This document shows, in pieces, positions 16,297-24,112 of a stretch of 64,000 nt of DNA. Source of the DNA: Micromonosporaceae bacterium KJ-029 (GTDB taxonomy: Bacteria > Actinomycetota > Actinomycetes > Mycobacteriales > Micromonosporaceae). The position numbers and the translations under genes are program-made. The notes beneath the pieces are model-generated. The model searched no databases. It was not told where the DNA came from and saw nothing but the letters and a program-made list of their open reading frames with translations. The first letter of the stretch is position 1; each line of letters begins with the position of its first letter. The stretch spans positions 1 to 64,000 of the forward strand of contig BIFP01000020.1 in NCBI GenBank assembly GCA_005402585.1, written 5' to 3'.

Positions 16297-16701
16297 CTAG
16301 GAGGGAATGGCGCCGATCTGCTGCATGATGGTCATCCGGTCCGGCGACACCCAGAACTCGGCGATCTTGCCATCCGCGACGCGCATGACGCCGATCCCGA
16401 CCGCGGACACCTGTCGCCCGGTCGCCGGAACGCCCATGAGCTCCCCGTCGTGCGTGCCCTCATACCGGCAGCGCAGCGCCACGAGATCACCGTCGGCGAT
16501 CAGCTCGTCGAGGGGGTGTTGCAGGTCGGTCATGCCGGCGAAGAAGGCGTCGCCGAACGCCTTGACGCCGTCGATGTCCAGTGTCGGTAGTCCCGCCGGG
16601 TGGAACCGGAAGTCCTCGGTGCACAGGTGTACCGGGGTGGTCCGGCCGCGGTCGAGCTCCTCGAAGTAGTTGCGGACGATCTGCTTGTTCTCCTCAGACA
16701 T
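16297..16701 (-). CDS. SnoaL-like/NTF2-fold protein (ester cyclase family)
   Basis: A 134-residue protein of the NTF2/SnoaL cone-shaped fold: MSEENKQIVRNYFEELDRG at the N-terminus, the FHPAG strand, VALRCRYEGTHDGELMGVPATGRQV in the middle, and GKIAEFWVSPDRMTIMQQIG at the end. These are hallmarks of SnoaL-like polyketide cyclases and related ester-cyclase proteins, many of which act on small hydrophobic molecules, though most have no known substrate. The gene starts 12 bases after the SDR gene stop, so the two form an operon. A role in small-molecule catabolism is likely. Confidence 0.85.
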   Translation of the reverse strand: MSEENKQIVRNYFEELDRGRTTPVHLCTEDFRFHPAGLPTLDIDGVKAFGDAFFAGMTDLQHPLDELIADGDLVALRCRYEGTHDGELMGVPATGRQVSAVGIGVMRVADGKIAEFWVSPDRMTIMQQIGAIPS

Positions 16702-16713
16702 GGCGTGTTCCTC

Positions 16714-17475
16714 TCACTTGGCCTGGTCGAGCCGGACCGCGTCGGGTCCGGCGGGGAATCGCAGCTGGCCGGTCGTGTCGTGCACGGCCCGCCACACCGT
16801 CTCGGCGACGTCGTTCTCCCGCGTGAACAGGTCCTGCTCGACGAACCGGTCGAGGGTCCGCTTCGCGAACGGCTCGTAGGCCGGTGGGACCAACTTGTCC
16901 AGCGGGCCGGTGAGGTCGGTGTTGTCGGTCGCCTTGGCGGCGAAGCTGGTCGTCAGGCAGGTGCCGGGCTCGACGGTCTTGGCGCGTACGCCGAACTCGG
17001 CGAGTTCGAGGGCGAGCGACGCCGTGAACCCCTCGATGGCCGCTTTGCTGGCCTTGTACACGGCCGAGAGCGGCATGTGCCCGAGCACGACGCTGGAGGT
17101 CACGTTGACCACGACGCCGGCGCCGCGCTCACGGAACTGGGTCAGCACCGCCTGTGTGGTGGCCATGACGCCGAAGGTGTTGGTCTCGAAGATCTCCCGC
17201 ACCCGGCTCATGGAGGTGCCTTCGTACACGCCGATCAGCCCGATGCCGGCGTTGTTTACCAGGGCGTCGATGGGTCCCGCCGCGGCGAACGCCGCAGCGA
17301 TGGAGTCGGGGTCGGTGACGTCGAGCTGGAGGACGCGGAGCCGGTCGGACTCGGGCAGGACATCCGCGCGGGGCGTTCGCATGGTGGCGATGACGTTCCA
17401 CCCTTGCCCGAGGAAATGCCGTGCGGTCTCTCGCCCGTAGCCGGATGAAGCGCCGGTGATCAAAACTGTGCTCAT
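16714..17475 (-). CDS. Short-chain dehydrogenase/reductase (classical)
   Basis: A 253-residue classical SDR with intact motifs: TGASSGYG (residues 7-14), NNAG (74-77), catalytic Ser127/128 (NVTSSVV), Tyr140 and Lys144 (AVYKASKAA). ALELAEFGVRAKTVEPG fits NAD(P)(H)-dependent oxidoreductases of the 3-oxoacyl reductase/ketoreductase type. ATG 17475 lies 7 bases after AGGAG. Probably co-transcribed with the SnoaL-like gene 12 bases downstream. Confidence 0.9.
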   Translation of the reverse strand: MSTVLITGASSGYGRETARHFLGQGWNVIATMRTPRADVLPESDRLRVLQLDVTDPDSIAAAFAAAGPIDALVNNAGIGLIGVYEGTSMSRVREIFETNTFGVMATTQAVLTQFRERGAGVVVNVTSSVVLGHMPLSAVYKASKAAIEGFTASLALELAEFGVRAKTVEPGTCLTTSFAAKATDNTDLTGPLDKLVPPAYEPFAKRTLDRFVEQDLFTRENDVAETVWRAVHDTTGQLRFPAGPDAVRLDQAK

Positions 17476-17686
17476 GGTGGAAGGGCTCCTGTCGCTCGTT
17501 CGGAAGCGTGCCGAACCACTGTGCGTGGCGGCCGGTGCCGGCCACATCTGTCGGATGACTTCCCCGCCGGAGCGCATCGAGCGCCAATGACCTAAGTCCG
17601 GCCTGCGACACCGGCTACCCGGCTCCGCAGCGTTGGGTCCACGCAGCGGCCAGCGGAAACTTCATTCCTGGATGCATTGGAGTTTG

Positions 17687-17715
17687 TCAACTTCATCACC
17701 AGGCGTGATAGTTGA
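17687..17715. promoter_or_regulatory. Interrupted inverted repeat in the divergent promoter
   Basis: TCAAC (17687-17691) and ATCAC (17695-17699) are mirrored by GTGAT (17705-17709) and GTTGA (17711-17715). It lies in the roughly 300-base gap between the divergent SDR gene and the small secreted-protein gene, where a regulator could control both. No regulator gene of a matching family is adjacent. Confidence 0.45.
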
Positions 17716-17780
17716 GGACTAAAGCATCTGGGTGGGTGGTGACCCTGTCAGACGAGATGTCGATGACAGGAGGCTCCACC

Positions 17781-18107
17781 ATGGGTAAGAGCATCATCCG
17801 TACGGTCGCGGGCGTCACCGCAGCGGCGGGCGTCACCGCACTGATGGCATTGCCGGCGCGCGCCGCGTCGGCTGCCGGCGCCGGCCTGACCTTCTATCAG
17901 GGCGCGTTCGCCACGCCGGTGTTGCACGTCGCCGAGCCCGACGGCGCCTGCACGGCGTTCCCCGTCGCCGCCGACTCGCTCGCCGCCTCCGGACCGGTTC
18001 AGCAGGTCCTCGCGTTCCAGACCGTCGACTGTTCGGGCTCCGCGGTGGGCCTCGGCACCCTGCGGACCTTCTCCGCCGGGACATACCACTCCTTCCGGGC
18101 GTTCTGA
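17781..18107 (+). CDS. Small secreted protein of unknown function
   Basis: A 108-residue protein with a Sec signal peptide (residues 1-29, MGKSIIRTVAGVTAAAGVTALMALPARAASA, split here by the AxA cleavage site near residue 28). The mature part has two cysteines (GACTAF and VDCSG) that could form one disulfide and no motif I recognise. ATG 17781 follows AGGAGG (17768-17773) by 7 bases; longer starts lack an RBS. The ECF sigma factor gene sits opposite on the other side of a terminator, so control by that sigma factor is possible but not shown by a visible promoter. Confidence 0.7.
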   Translation: MGKSIIRTVAGVTAAAGVTALMALPARAASAAGAGLTFYQGAFATPVLHVAEPDGACTAFPVAADSLAASGPVQQVLAFQTVDCSGSAVGLGTLRTFSAGTYHSFRAF

Positions 18108-18110
18108 CCG

Positions 18111-18144
18111 GCTGGGAGGGCGGCCGCCGGCCGCCCCTCCCAGC
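18111..18144. terminator. Long hairpin terminator between convergent genes
   Basis: GCTGGGAGGG plus CGGCC (18111-18125) pairs with 18129-18144, with a single bulged base, around a 3-base loop. It sits 3 bases after the secreted-protein stop and before the end of the convergent sigma-factor gene, so it can serve both. Confidence 0.8.
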
Positions 18145-18182
18145 CCACTTCACCGCGCAGGCGTGACATCACCTACCGCGCC

Positions 18183-18686
18183 TCAGCCCTCGGTCAGGGC
18201 AATGCGCAGCGTCCGCAGCGCGTAGTGGATCCAGGAGCGGACCGTCCCGACCGGGATGCCCAGGTCGGCGGCGACGTCCTCGACCGTCCTGCCGAGGAAG
18301 TAAGCCTCGTGCAGCACCTGTCGATGAGCGTCGCTCAACTGGCTGACCGCCTGGCGCAGCGCGTACTTCGTGATTGCCATATCGGCGGTCTCGTCGGTGG
18401 GCACACCGCACTCGACGTCCAATTCGGCGGCGACCGTGACCGGTCGGGCCTGCCGCCGGCGTGCCTCGTCGATGACCAGCCGCCGGGCAACGGTGAACAG
18501 CCAGCGGCGGCTCCGGCCTGCATTGTCCTGCGGCAGCGAGTCGAGGTTGCGCCAGGCACGGAACAACGTTTCCTGCACCAGATCCTCGGTGGCCTGCCGA
18601 CCGCCGAGGGTGAGCCCTCGGACGAATTGGGTCAGTTGACGGATGCGGGCGTCGGTGTCGAGGGCCTGGCGGGCGTCTGTGGCCAT
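18183..18686 (-). CDS. ECF-type sigma-70 factor (SigL-like)
   Basis: A 167-residue sigma factor with only regions 2 and 4. Region 2 is EDLVQETLFRAWRNLD ... SRRWLFTVARRLVIDEARRRQAR. Region 4 is LSDAHRQVLHEAYFLGRTVEDVAADLGIPVGTVRSWIHYALRTLR, the helix-turn-helix that reads the -35 box. This layout matches the SigL/ECF groups of actinobacteria, which respond to envelope stress. No anti-sigma factor follows it. The gene upstream, 10 bases away on the same strand, is a hypothetical. Confidence 0.9.
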   Translation of the reverse strand: MATDARQALDTDARIRQLTQFVRGLTLGGRQATEDLVQETLFRAWRNLDSLPQDNAGRSRRWLFTVARRLVIDEARRRQARPVTVAAELDVECGVPTDETADMAITKYALRQAVSQLSDAHRQVLHEAYFLGRTVEDVAADLGIPVGTVRSWIHYALRTLRIALTEG

Positions 18687-18696
18687 GCAGGACGGA

Positions 18697-19065
18697 TCAC
18701 CGGACGCGTTCGGCGGGCACGATCAGCCGGACCCCGGCACCCGGGGTGCCCTGCGTCGCCCAGGGACGAAGGGTCCATGTCTCGAGGTCGGCCGAGGGTA
18801 AGGAGACATGCAGGAGAAGACTCGTGACGGCCTCCCTCGGCACCAGGAACTCCTCGGCGGACCCCGCCGCCGTGAAAGCCAGCGGCTGATCCGCGAGGTT
18901 GTTGATCCGGGCCGGCGGCGAATCGGGAGCGCTGAGCGCGATCACCCATGTCGGCCCCGCTGCGCTGTCCAGGGCGACGAACAACCGCCCCGGTGGTGTG
19001 CTGAATCCGGCCGCGTCGAGCCGGACCTGCCACGTGCCGGCCGGCGGAAGCGGTGGCCGTGCCAT
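18697..19065 (-). CDS. Hypothetical protein encoded just upstream of the ECF sigma factor
   Basis: A 122-residue protein beginning MARPPLPPAGTWQVRLDAAGFSTPPG. It appears to be a soluble beta-rich protein (LFVALDSAAGPTWVIAL, LLLHVSLPSADLETWTLRPW). I do not recognise a family. It has neither a transmembrane segment nor a HxxxCxxC zinc motif, so it does not look like a standard zf-HC2 anti-sigma factor, although its position and spacing suggest a partner of the sigma factor. The ATG has no strong RBS; longer starts to 19140 are open. Confidence 0.5.
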   Translation of the reverse strand: MARPPLPPAGTWQVRLDAAGFSTPPGRLFVALDSAAGPTWVIALSAPDSPPARINNLADQPLAFTAAGSAEEFLVPREAVTSLLLHVSLPSADLETWTLRPWATQGTPGAGVRLIVPAERVR

Positions 19066-19232
19066 GCCGTCCCGAACGCCGCGACCGCCGCCATGACGCC
19101 TTCGACCTTCTAGGTAAGGGGCCACGGCCCGGCGATGCACCTGAGGTCGTATGACAGATGTGTCGCCCCAGCCGTTGCCACGAGATTGGTTCTCGTCCTA
19201 CACGAGTACGAACCCACCAAGGGGCACCCATC

Positions 19233-19556
19233 ATGACCATCGGACACGGCTTCCACGCCACGATGACCGCCAAGCCCGGCAAGGGAGGCGAGGTCGTCGA
19301 CATCCTGCTCCACGCGCCGTCGCTGGCAGACGACGACTGCGTCGTGTTCCTGGTCGGCCGGTCCGCCGCCGACCCGGACACCATCTTCGTCACGGAGGGC
19401 TGGACCAGCGTCGAGGCCCACAGCGCCTTCTTCACCAGCGAGCCCGCGCAGACCCTGGTTGCCCGGCTCCAGACGCTACTCGCCGGCGAGTCGGCCTACA
19501 TCGACGAGATCCCCGTCGGGGGAAAGGCCGCCTTCCGGGAGAACGAAGCATCATGA
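19233..19556 (+). CDS. Antibiotic biosynthesis monooxygenase (ABM) family protein
   Basis: A 107-residue protein of the dimeric ferredoxin-like ABM/LsrG fold: GFHATMTAKPGKGGEVVDILLHAP, then IFVTEGWTSVEAHSAFFTSEPAQTLVARLQTLLAG. The WTSVEAHSAFF helix is the usual signature of the fold. Such proteins modify or bind small aromatic or quinone-like molecules. ATG 19233 follows AGGGG; the stop overlaps the ATG of the esterase gene (ATGA), so they are coupled. Confidence 0.8.
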   Translation: MTIGHGFHATMTAKPGKGGEVVDILLHAPSLADDDCVVFLVGRSAADPDTIFVTEGWTSVEAHSAFFTSEPAQTLVARLQTLLAGESAYIDEIPVGGKAAFRENEAS

Positions 19557-20530
19557 TCACCACCAGCTCGCGTCCCGACGTCGATCCCGAACTGGCGGCA
19601 CTGCTCGCCGAGATGCCGCTGACATCCATCCTCGACGAGCACGCCCTCGCACAGGTACGTCCCTACTCCTCGGCTCCGATCGAGCCACTGCTGGACGGCC
19701 GCTCCATCGATCAGCGGGAGTTCGTCGCCCGCGCCGCCGACGGCGCGGAGATCACGCTGTCGGTGTTCCGCCCGGCCGGTGACCGCACCACCCCCGCGCC
19801 GTGCGTCTACTGGATTCACGGCGGCGGCATGATCATGGGTGACCGGTTCGCCAACATTGACATCCCCCTGCAATGGCTCGACCGGTTCGGTGCCGTGGTC
19901 GTCAGCGTCGAGTACCGGCTGGCGCCCGAGGCTCACGGCTCGACCCTGGTCGAGGACTGCTACCGAGGCCTGTTGTGGACAGCGGAGCACGCCGAGGCGC
20001 TCGGCGTCGATCCGAGCCGCATCATCATCGCCGGCCCCAGTGCTGGCGGCGGGCTCGCGGCCGGGGTGACGCTGATGGCCCGGGACAACGGCACCGCCGC
20101 GATCGCCGCGCAGATCCTGATCTGCCCGATGCTCGACCATCGCAACAGCACGAACTCCAGCCGCCAGTTCTCCGACGTACCGGGTGTCTGGACGGGCCAG
20201 ACGAACGGTTTCGCCTGGCGGTCGGTCCTCGGCGACCGTCCCGGCGACGTTTCCCCGTACATCTCGCCAGCCCTCGCCAACGACCTGTCCAACCTGCCGA
20301 CCACCTACATCGACGCCGGGAGCGCCGAGGTCTTCCGAGACGAGGATGTCGACTACGCCAGCCGGATCTGGGCTGCCGGCGGGCAAGCCGAACTCCACGT
20401 CTGGGCGGGTGGCGTCCACGGCTTCGACGCGCTGTTCCCCCAGACCCGCATCGGTGCTGCCGCCCGGCGCACGCGCACGCAATGGTTGGCCCGAGCCCTG
20501 GACGCCATGTCCGCCGAACGTGAGGTCTGA
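19553..20530 (+). CDS. Alpha/beta hydrolase, HSL-type esterase
   Basis: A 325-residue hydrolase of the hormone-sensitive-lipase (abhydrolase_3) family. The oxyanion motif HGGG is at 89-92, the nucleophile elbow is GPSAG with Ser163, and the remaining triad residues are plausible in YIDAGSAEVFRDED (Asp) and GVHGFD (His). YRLAPEA near 122 is the family marker. It would cleave short-chain esters or lactones in the cytoplasm. It is coupled to the ABM-type gene and 2 bases ahead of the methyltransferase, giving a three-gene operon that may modify a small molecule. Confidence 0.93.
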   Translation: MITTSSRPDVDPELAALLAEMPLTSILDEHALAQVRPYSSAPIEPLLDGRSIDQREFVARAADGAEITLSVFRPAGDRTTPAPCVYWIHGGGMIMGDRFANIDIPLQWLDRFGAVVVSVEYRLAPEAHGSTLVEDCYRGLLWTAEHAEALGVDPSRIIIAGPSAGGGLAAGVTLMARDNGTAAIAAQILICPMLDHRNSTNSSRQFSDVPGVWTGQTNGFAWRSVLGDRPGDVSPYISPALANDLSNLPTTYIDAGSAEVFRDEDVDYASRIWAAGGQAELHVWAGGVHGFDALFPQTRIGAAARRTRTQWLARALDAMSAEREV

Positions 20531-20532
20531 CG

Positions 20533-21216
20533 ATGACCGTCGACTACCGCAGCCAGTTTCTCCGTGAGTTCCTCCGCGATCCGCTCACGGTTGCGTCGGT
20601 CGCGCCGAGCGGCCGGGCCCTCGCCGACGCGGTCGTCGCGCCGGTGCCGTTCACCGGCGACCCCGTCGTGGTGGAACTCGGACCTGGCACCGGAGCGTTC
20701 ACTCAGGCCATCCAACGGCGGCTGGCCGGCCGAGGCCACCACCTGGCCGTCGAGATCAACGAACGGTTCGCCGATCTGCTGGCAGCGCGCTTTCCGAGCG
20801 TCGACCTCGCCATCGCCGACGCCCGCAACCTGCGGGAGATACTCGCGGTACGCGGGCTCGACCACGCCGACGTCATCGTAAGCGGGCTCCCGTGGGCAGC
20901 CTTCACACCGGGGCGACAGGACGATCTGCTCTCTGCGGTCACCGCGGTTCTCGCCCCAGACGGCGCCTTCACCACTTTCGCATACGCCCACACGCGCTGG
21001 ATGCCGCCGGCCCGGCGGCTCCGGCGCAGCCTCGACAAACGGTTCGAGGAAGTGGTGCGCGGCCGGACGGTCCGGGCGAACATGCCACCCGCGTTCGTCT
21101 ACTTCTGCCGCAGGCCGCGAATGTCAACGCGCCCGGTGACGGCTGGGCTGGCTCCGCACCTGTCATGGCAGCGGCCGATCCGGACGCCGCAGAACACGAG
21201 ACCACCGAACCGCTGA
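20533..21216 (+). CDS. SAM-dependent methyltransferase (phospholipid N-methyltransferase/KsgA-like)
   Basis: A 227-residue class I methyltransferase. VVVELGPGTGAFTQAI is motif I, HHLAVEINERFADLLAAR is the acidic post-I strand, and VIVSGLPWAAF is a motif-IV-like SxLPW that resembles PmtA-type phospholipid N-methyltransferases and, more distantly, rRNA adenine dimethylases. The opening RSQFLREFLRDPLTVASVAPSGRALADAV is typical of the PmtA-like group. The last 30 residues are a low-complexity tail. ATG 20533 starts 2 bases after the esterase stop. Substrate not certain. Confidence 0.75.
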   Translation: MTVDYRSQFLREFLRDPLTVASVAPSGRALADAVVAPVPFTGDPVVVELGPGTGAFTQAIQRRLAGRGHHLAVEINERFADLLAARFPSVDLAIADARNLREILAVRGLDHADVIVSGLPWAAFTPGRQDDLLSAVTAVLAPDGAFTTFAYAHTRWMPPARRLRRSLDKRFEEVVRGRTVRANMPPAFVYFCRRPRMSTRPVTAGLAPHLSWQRPIRTPQNTRPPNR

Positions 21217-21309
21217 CCGCAGACGGGGCCACGCGTCAACCTCGCGTGGCCCTGCTGGTCTCGACCTACCAGAGGTGGCGACGGCCGGTGGCTGAGCGCC
21301 GACCGTCGC

Positions 21310-21410
21310 TGCATTCCGCCCTGTCATGGAATCTCGGGCGTACTCGGCGAGGATGCCGCCGGCTTCGGCGAGCAGCCATGAGCCGTCGCGGAGCTTGACG
21401 ATTCCTTGGG
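21310..21410 (-). pseudogene. Short protein-coding remnant, unrecognised family
   Basis: On the minus strand the frame here reads GIVKLRDGSWLLAEAGGI then LAEYARDSMTG. It looks like a real conserved protein segment (periodic acidic and hydrophobic residues, no stops), but no start codon or upstream part is present and the frame runs on into junk. It may be a leftover of a mobile or phage gene. The family was not recognised. Confidence 0.25.
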
Positions 21411-21486
21411 CGTGCCCAGTGCCCGGTTGAGCATGGGGTTGGTGGCTCCGGTGGGCCGCCAGGGACTCGAGCCCCGAACCCGCGGG

Positions 21487-22590
21487 TCAGTCCGGCGGTA
21501 GTGGCTTGCCGTCGCTCCACACGTTGTCCCGCCACACGTTGCCGGACGCGGAGCGGGACCAGGAGGTCGCCGGCCCGTACGCGCCGCACTTGCCGTTGCG
21601 GCCGCGTTGGAAGACGTTGCCGGTGACCACGATCCCGCTGACCTGCGTCCCGTAGTCCTTCTTTTCGTCGTAGCCGCCGTAGAAGCAGTAGGACATCTCG
21701 TCGGAGGCGACGAAGAGATTGTCCCGGATGGTGTAGTTCGTGTTGGGCCCGAAGTCACCGAAGATGGACGCGTTGGCGCTGCAGCCGCCGCCGGCGGCGT
21801 TGGTGGGCCGGTCGCAGGCCAGGGTGTTGTGCACCAGCCGGATGTCGCTGCCGCCGTTGGAGATGAAGGCGTTGAGGTGCCAGTCCCCGCCGTCGGGCAG
21901 GTACTGGCCGTGCAGCCAGGAGTCCTGGACCAGGCAGTTGCGGTAGCAGTTGACGCTGTGCTGGCCGCCCCGGACCTCGGAGCGCAGCACGCTGACGTTC
22001 TCGAAGCCCACGGTGGGTGCGTACGCCTGCCCGCCGTCGATCTCGGAGTCCTCGATGCGCAGCGAGTGACTCGCGCCCTCCAGCCGGATCGTGCCGTCGA
22101 CCCGGCTGGATCTGATCGTCACGTTCTTGGCCTTGATGAGCAGCGAGCAGCGGACGTGCCGCTTGTCGATCACCGTGTCGGCCCTGGTGATCGTGCACGG
22201 CCCCGAGTAGGCCGAGAGTCGTACGCCGTCGGGCACCCCGGTGTCGCCGGCCCCCGGGAAGCCGGTCAGGGCGGTGGCGGCCGACGACTTGGCGGTCGAC
22301 GGCTTGGCGGAGCCCGACGTCGTGGGACGGGCACCCAGCCCCTGACTGGCACCGGGCGAGGGCGTCGACGAGGCCGGGCCGGACTCCGGCAGCGACCCGC
22401 TCGCCACCGGCGCGCTCGGGGTCGCGTCCTGCTCCACGTCGGAGTGGGCCAGTCGGGCCACCGCGACCGCGCCGCCGATGGCGAGCACGGCCAGCACGGT
22501 CAGGGCTGCCGGGATCGCCACCGCCCCGCGCCGCCGGCCGCGCGGGGCGGCCGGGGCGCTGCCGGGCGCCGGCTCCGTGGACTGCCTCAT
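21487..22590 (-). CDS. Secreted right-handed beta-helix protein (polysaccharide-associated)
   Basis: A 367-residue protein. Residues 20-45 (RRGAVAIPAALTVLAVLAIGGAVAVA) form a signal anchor, followed by a Ser/Pro/Thr-rich linker (about 50-110). The C-terminal part repeats short beta-helix coils: CTITRADTVIDKRHVRCSLLIKAKNVTIRSS, RIEDSEIDGG, NVSVLRSEVRGG, YTIRDNLFVA, IVVTGNVFQR. Asn and Cys ladders suggest a parallel beta-helix such as glycan lyases and hydrolases use. It is a paralogue of the protein at 27009-28169, and the two flank the ACP/ligase/decarboxylase genes. The function may be modification or recognition of the polysaccharide. Confidence 0.8.
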   Translation of the reverse strand: MRQSTEPAPGSAPAAPRGRRRGAVAIPAALTVLAVLAIGGAVAVARLAHSDVEQDATPSAPVASGSLPESGPASSTPSPGASQGLGARPTTSGSAKPSTAKSSAATALTGFPGAGDTGVPDGVRLSAYSGPCTITRADTVIDKRHVRCSLLIKAKNVTIRSSRVDGTIRLEGASHSLRIEDSEIDGGQAYAPTVGFENVSVLRSEVRGGQHSVNCYRNCLVQDSWLHGQYLPDGGDWHLNAFISNGGSDIRLVHNTLACDRPTNAAGGGCSANASIFGDFGPNTNYTIRDNLFVASDEMSYCFYGGYDEKKDYGTQVSGIVVTGNVFQRGRNGKCGAYGPATSWSRSASGNVWRDNVWSDGKPLPPD

Positions 22591-22604
22591 GTCGCGAGCG
22601 CCGG

Positions 22605-22868
22605 CTACGACCGGCGCTCGGCGACGAAGGCGGCCAGGCTGCCGAGCGTCTCGAAGAGCTCGGCGGTCACGTCGCCGTCGTCGACGGTGAAGTCGAACCG
22701 CTCCTCGACCGCCGCGACCAGTTCGAGGACGGCCATCGAGTCCAGCTCCGGCAGGCTGTCCAGCAGCGGCGTCGACGCGTCCAGCGTGGCCGCCCGGTCC
22801 TCGATGCCGAGTACCGAGACCAGAACCTCGCGGACCTCGTCGAGGGTTTCCGCGTGAGTGACTTCCAC
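22605..22868 (-). CDS. Acyl carrier protein
   Basis: An 87-residue protein of the four-helix ACP fold. LPELDSMAVLELVAAVEERF contains the phosphopantetheine attachment Ser44 (DSM), followed by the usual acidic helix and the closing FETLGSLAAFV. GTG 22868 follows AGGAGA by 5 bases. It sits 20 bases after the PLP decarboxylase gene and beside an acyl-CoA ligase-like gene, so it should carry an acyl or aminoacyl group made by those enzymes. This trio is associated with exosortase A/PEP-CTERM polysaccharide systems, where its exact product is unknown. Confidence 0.93.
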   Translation of the reverse strand: MEVTHAETLDEVREVLVSVLGIEDRAATLDASTPLLDSLPELDSMAVLELVAAVEERFDFTVDDGDVTAELFETLGSLAAFVAERRS

Positions 22869-22888
22869 AACTTCTCCTTATCGGGCGG

Positions 22889-24112
22889 TCAGACCAGCAC
22901 TTCGGCCGGGGCCGGGTGGCTGAGGAAGGCGGTCGGGCTGGCGGTGAGGCCGTACGCGCCGGCCTGGAACAGGACGATGAGATCACCGACGTCCGCCCGG
23001 GGCAGCGTCACGGCGTCCCCGAGCAGGTCCAGCGGGGTGCAGAGGCAACCGACAACGGTCACCGTCTCGACCGGTTCGGCGTCGATCCGTTCCGCCACCG
23101 CGAGTGGGTAGTTGCGGCGGATCGCCTGGCCGAAGTTGCCGGAGGCGGCGAGCTGGTGGTGAAGGCCACCGTCCACGACCAGGTACGTGCGGCCGCGGGA
23201 GATCTTCCGGTCGACCACCCGGGTGACGTACACGCCGCACTCGCCGACGATGTAGCGGCCGAGTTCGATCACGACCCGCGCCTCGGGCAGCCCCTGCCGG
23301 ATCGGCCCCCGGACCAGGTCGGCGAGGTTCGCCCCGATCGTCGCGAGGTCCAGCGGCGTGTCCCGGTCGGTGTACGGGATGCCGAAACCGCCGCCCAGGT
23401 TGAGGTAGCGCACCGGCAGCGGGGACTCCTCGGCCAACCGGATCGCCAGGTCGACGGTGCGGCGCTGCGCCTCGCAGAGGCTGTCGGCGCGCAGGTTCTG
23501 CGAGCCGGCGAAGACGTGGAAGCCGAGGAACTCGACGTCGGCGTTGGCCAGTTCCTTGAGCAGGGCGGGCACCCGCTCGCAGTCCACACCGAACTGTTGC
23601 GGACCGCCGCCGAGCCTCATGCCGGAGCCCTTGACCGCGAAGTCGGGGTTGACCCGTACCGCGACGCGCGGCCGGATCCGGAGCTGGCGGCCCAGCGCGG
23701 CGACCCGGTCGGCCTCGTTCTCGGACTCCATCTCGATGGTCACGCCCGCCGCGATGGCCTGGCGCAACTCCGCGTCGGTCTTGCCGGGACCGGCGAAGCT
23801 GACCCGGTGCGGCGGCATCGGTGTGTCGAGGGCGGTCCGCATCTCCAGGGCGGAGGCGACGTCGAAGGAGTCCACCAGCCCGGCGAGGTGCTGCACCACG
23901 GCGGGCATCGGATTCGCCTTCACCGCGTAGCTGAGCTGGACCTCGCGGGGCAGGGTGGCGCGCAGCAACGCCACCCGCTCGGTGAGTAGCCGCCGGTCGT
24001 ACGCGAAGAAGGGGGTGGCGCCGACGCGGTCGGCGAGGCGGTCGACCGGGACGCCGCCGACGGCGATCCGGCCGGCGTCGCGGTCGAAGGCGGCGGCGGA
24101 GTGGTTGGTCAC
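22889..24112 (-). CDS. PLP-dependent decarboxylase (Orn/DAP/Arg fold III, exosortase-A-associated type)
   Basis: A 407-residue fold-III decarboxylase of the alanine-racemase-like barrel family. The PLP lysine is Lys65 (LSYAVKANPMP), the glycine-rich phosphate loop is LNLGGGFG, and CLCTPLDLLGD near residue 360 carries the conserved cysteine. The pairing with an AMP-forming ligase and an ACP matches the decarboxylase that accompanies exosortase A systems (TIGR03099-type). Its substrate is probably a diaminopimelate- or lysine-like amino acid or one bound to ACP. The gene overlaps the ligase gene by 4 bases. Confidence 0.88.
   Translation of the reverse strand: MTNHSAAAFDRDAGRIAVGGVPVDRLADRVGATPFFAYDRRLLTERVALLRATLPREVQLSYAVKANPMPAVVQHLAGLVDSFDVASALEMRTALDTPMPPHRVSFAGPGKTDAELRQAIAAGVTIEMESENEADRVAALGRQLRIRPRVAVRVNPDFAVKGSGMRLGGGPQQFGVDCERVPALLKELANADVEFLGFHVFAGSQNLRADSLCEAQRRTVDLAIRLAEESPLPVRYLNLGGGFGIPYTDRDTPLDLATIGANLADLVRGPIRQGLPEARVVIELGRYIVGECGVYVTRVVDRKISRGRTYLVVDGGLHHQLAASGNFGQAIRRNYPLAVAERIDAEPVETVTVVGCLCTPLDLLGDAVTLPRADVGDLIVLFQAGAYGLTASPTAFLSHPAPAEVLV

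Noticed and set aside
21450..21486. Possible tRNA gene on the minus strand
   Set aside because: Only a T-arm-like hairpin and an acceptor-like strand are seen. There is no D-arm, anticodon arm or matching 5' acceptor strand, so no tRNA gene is called.
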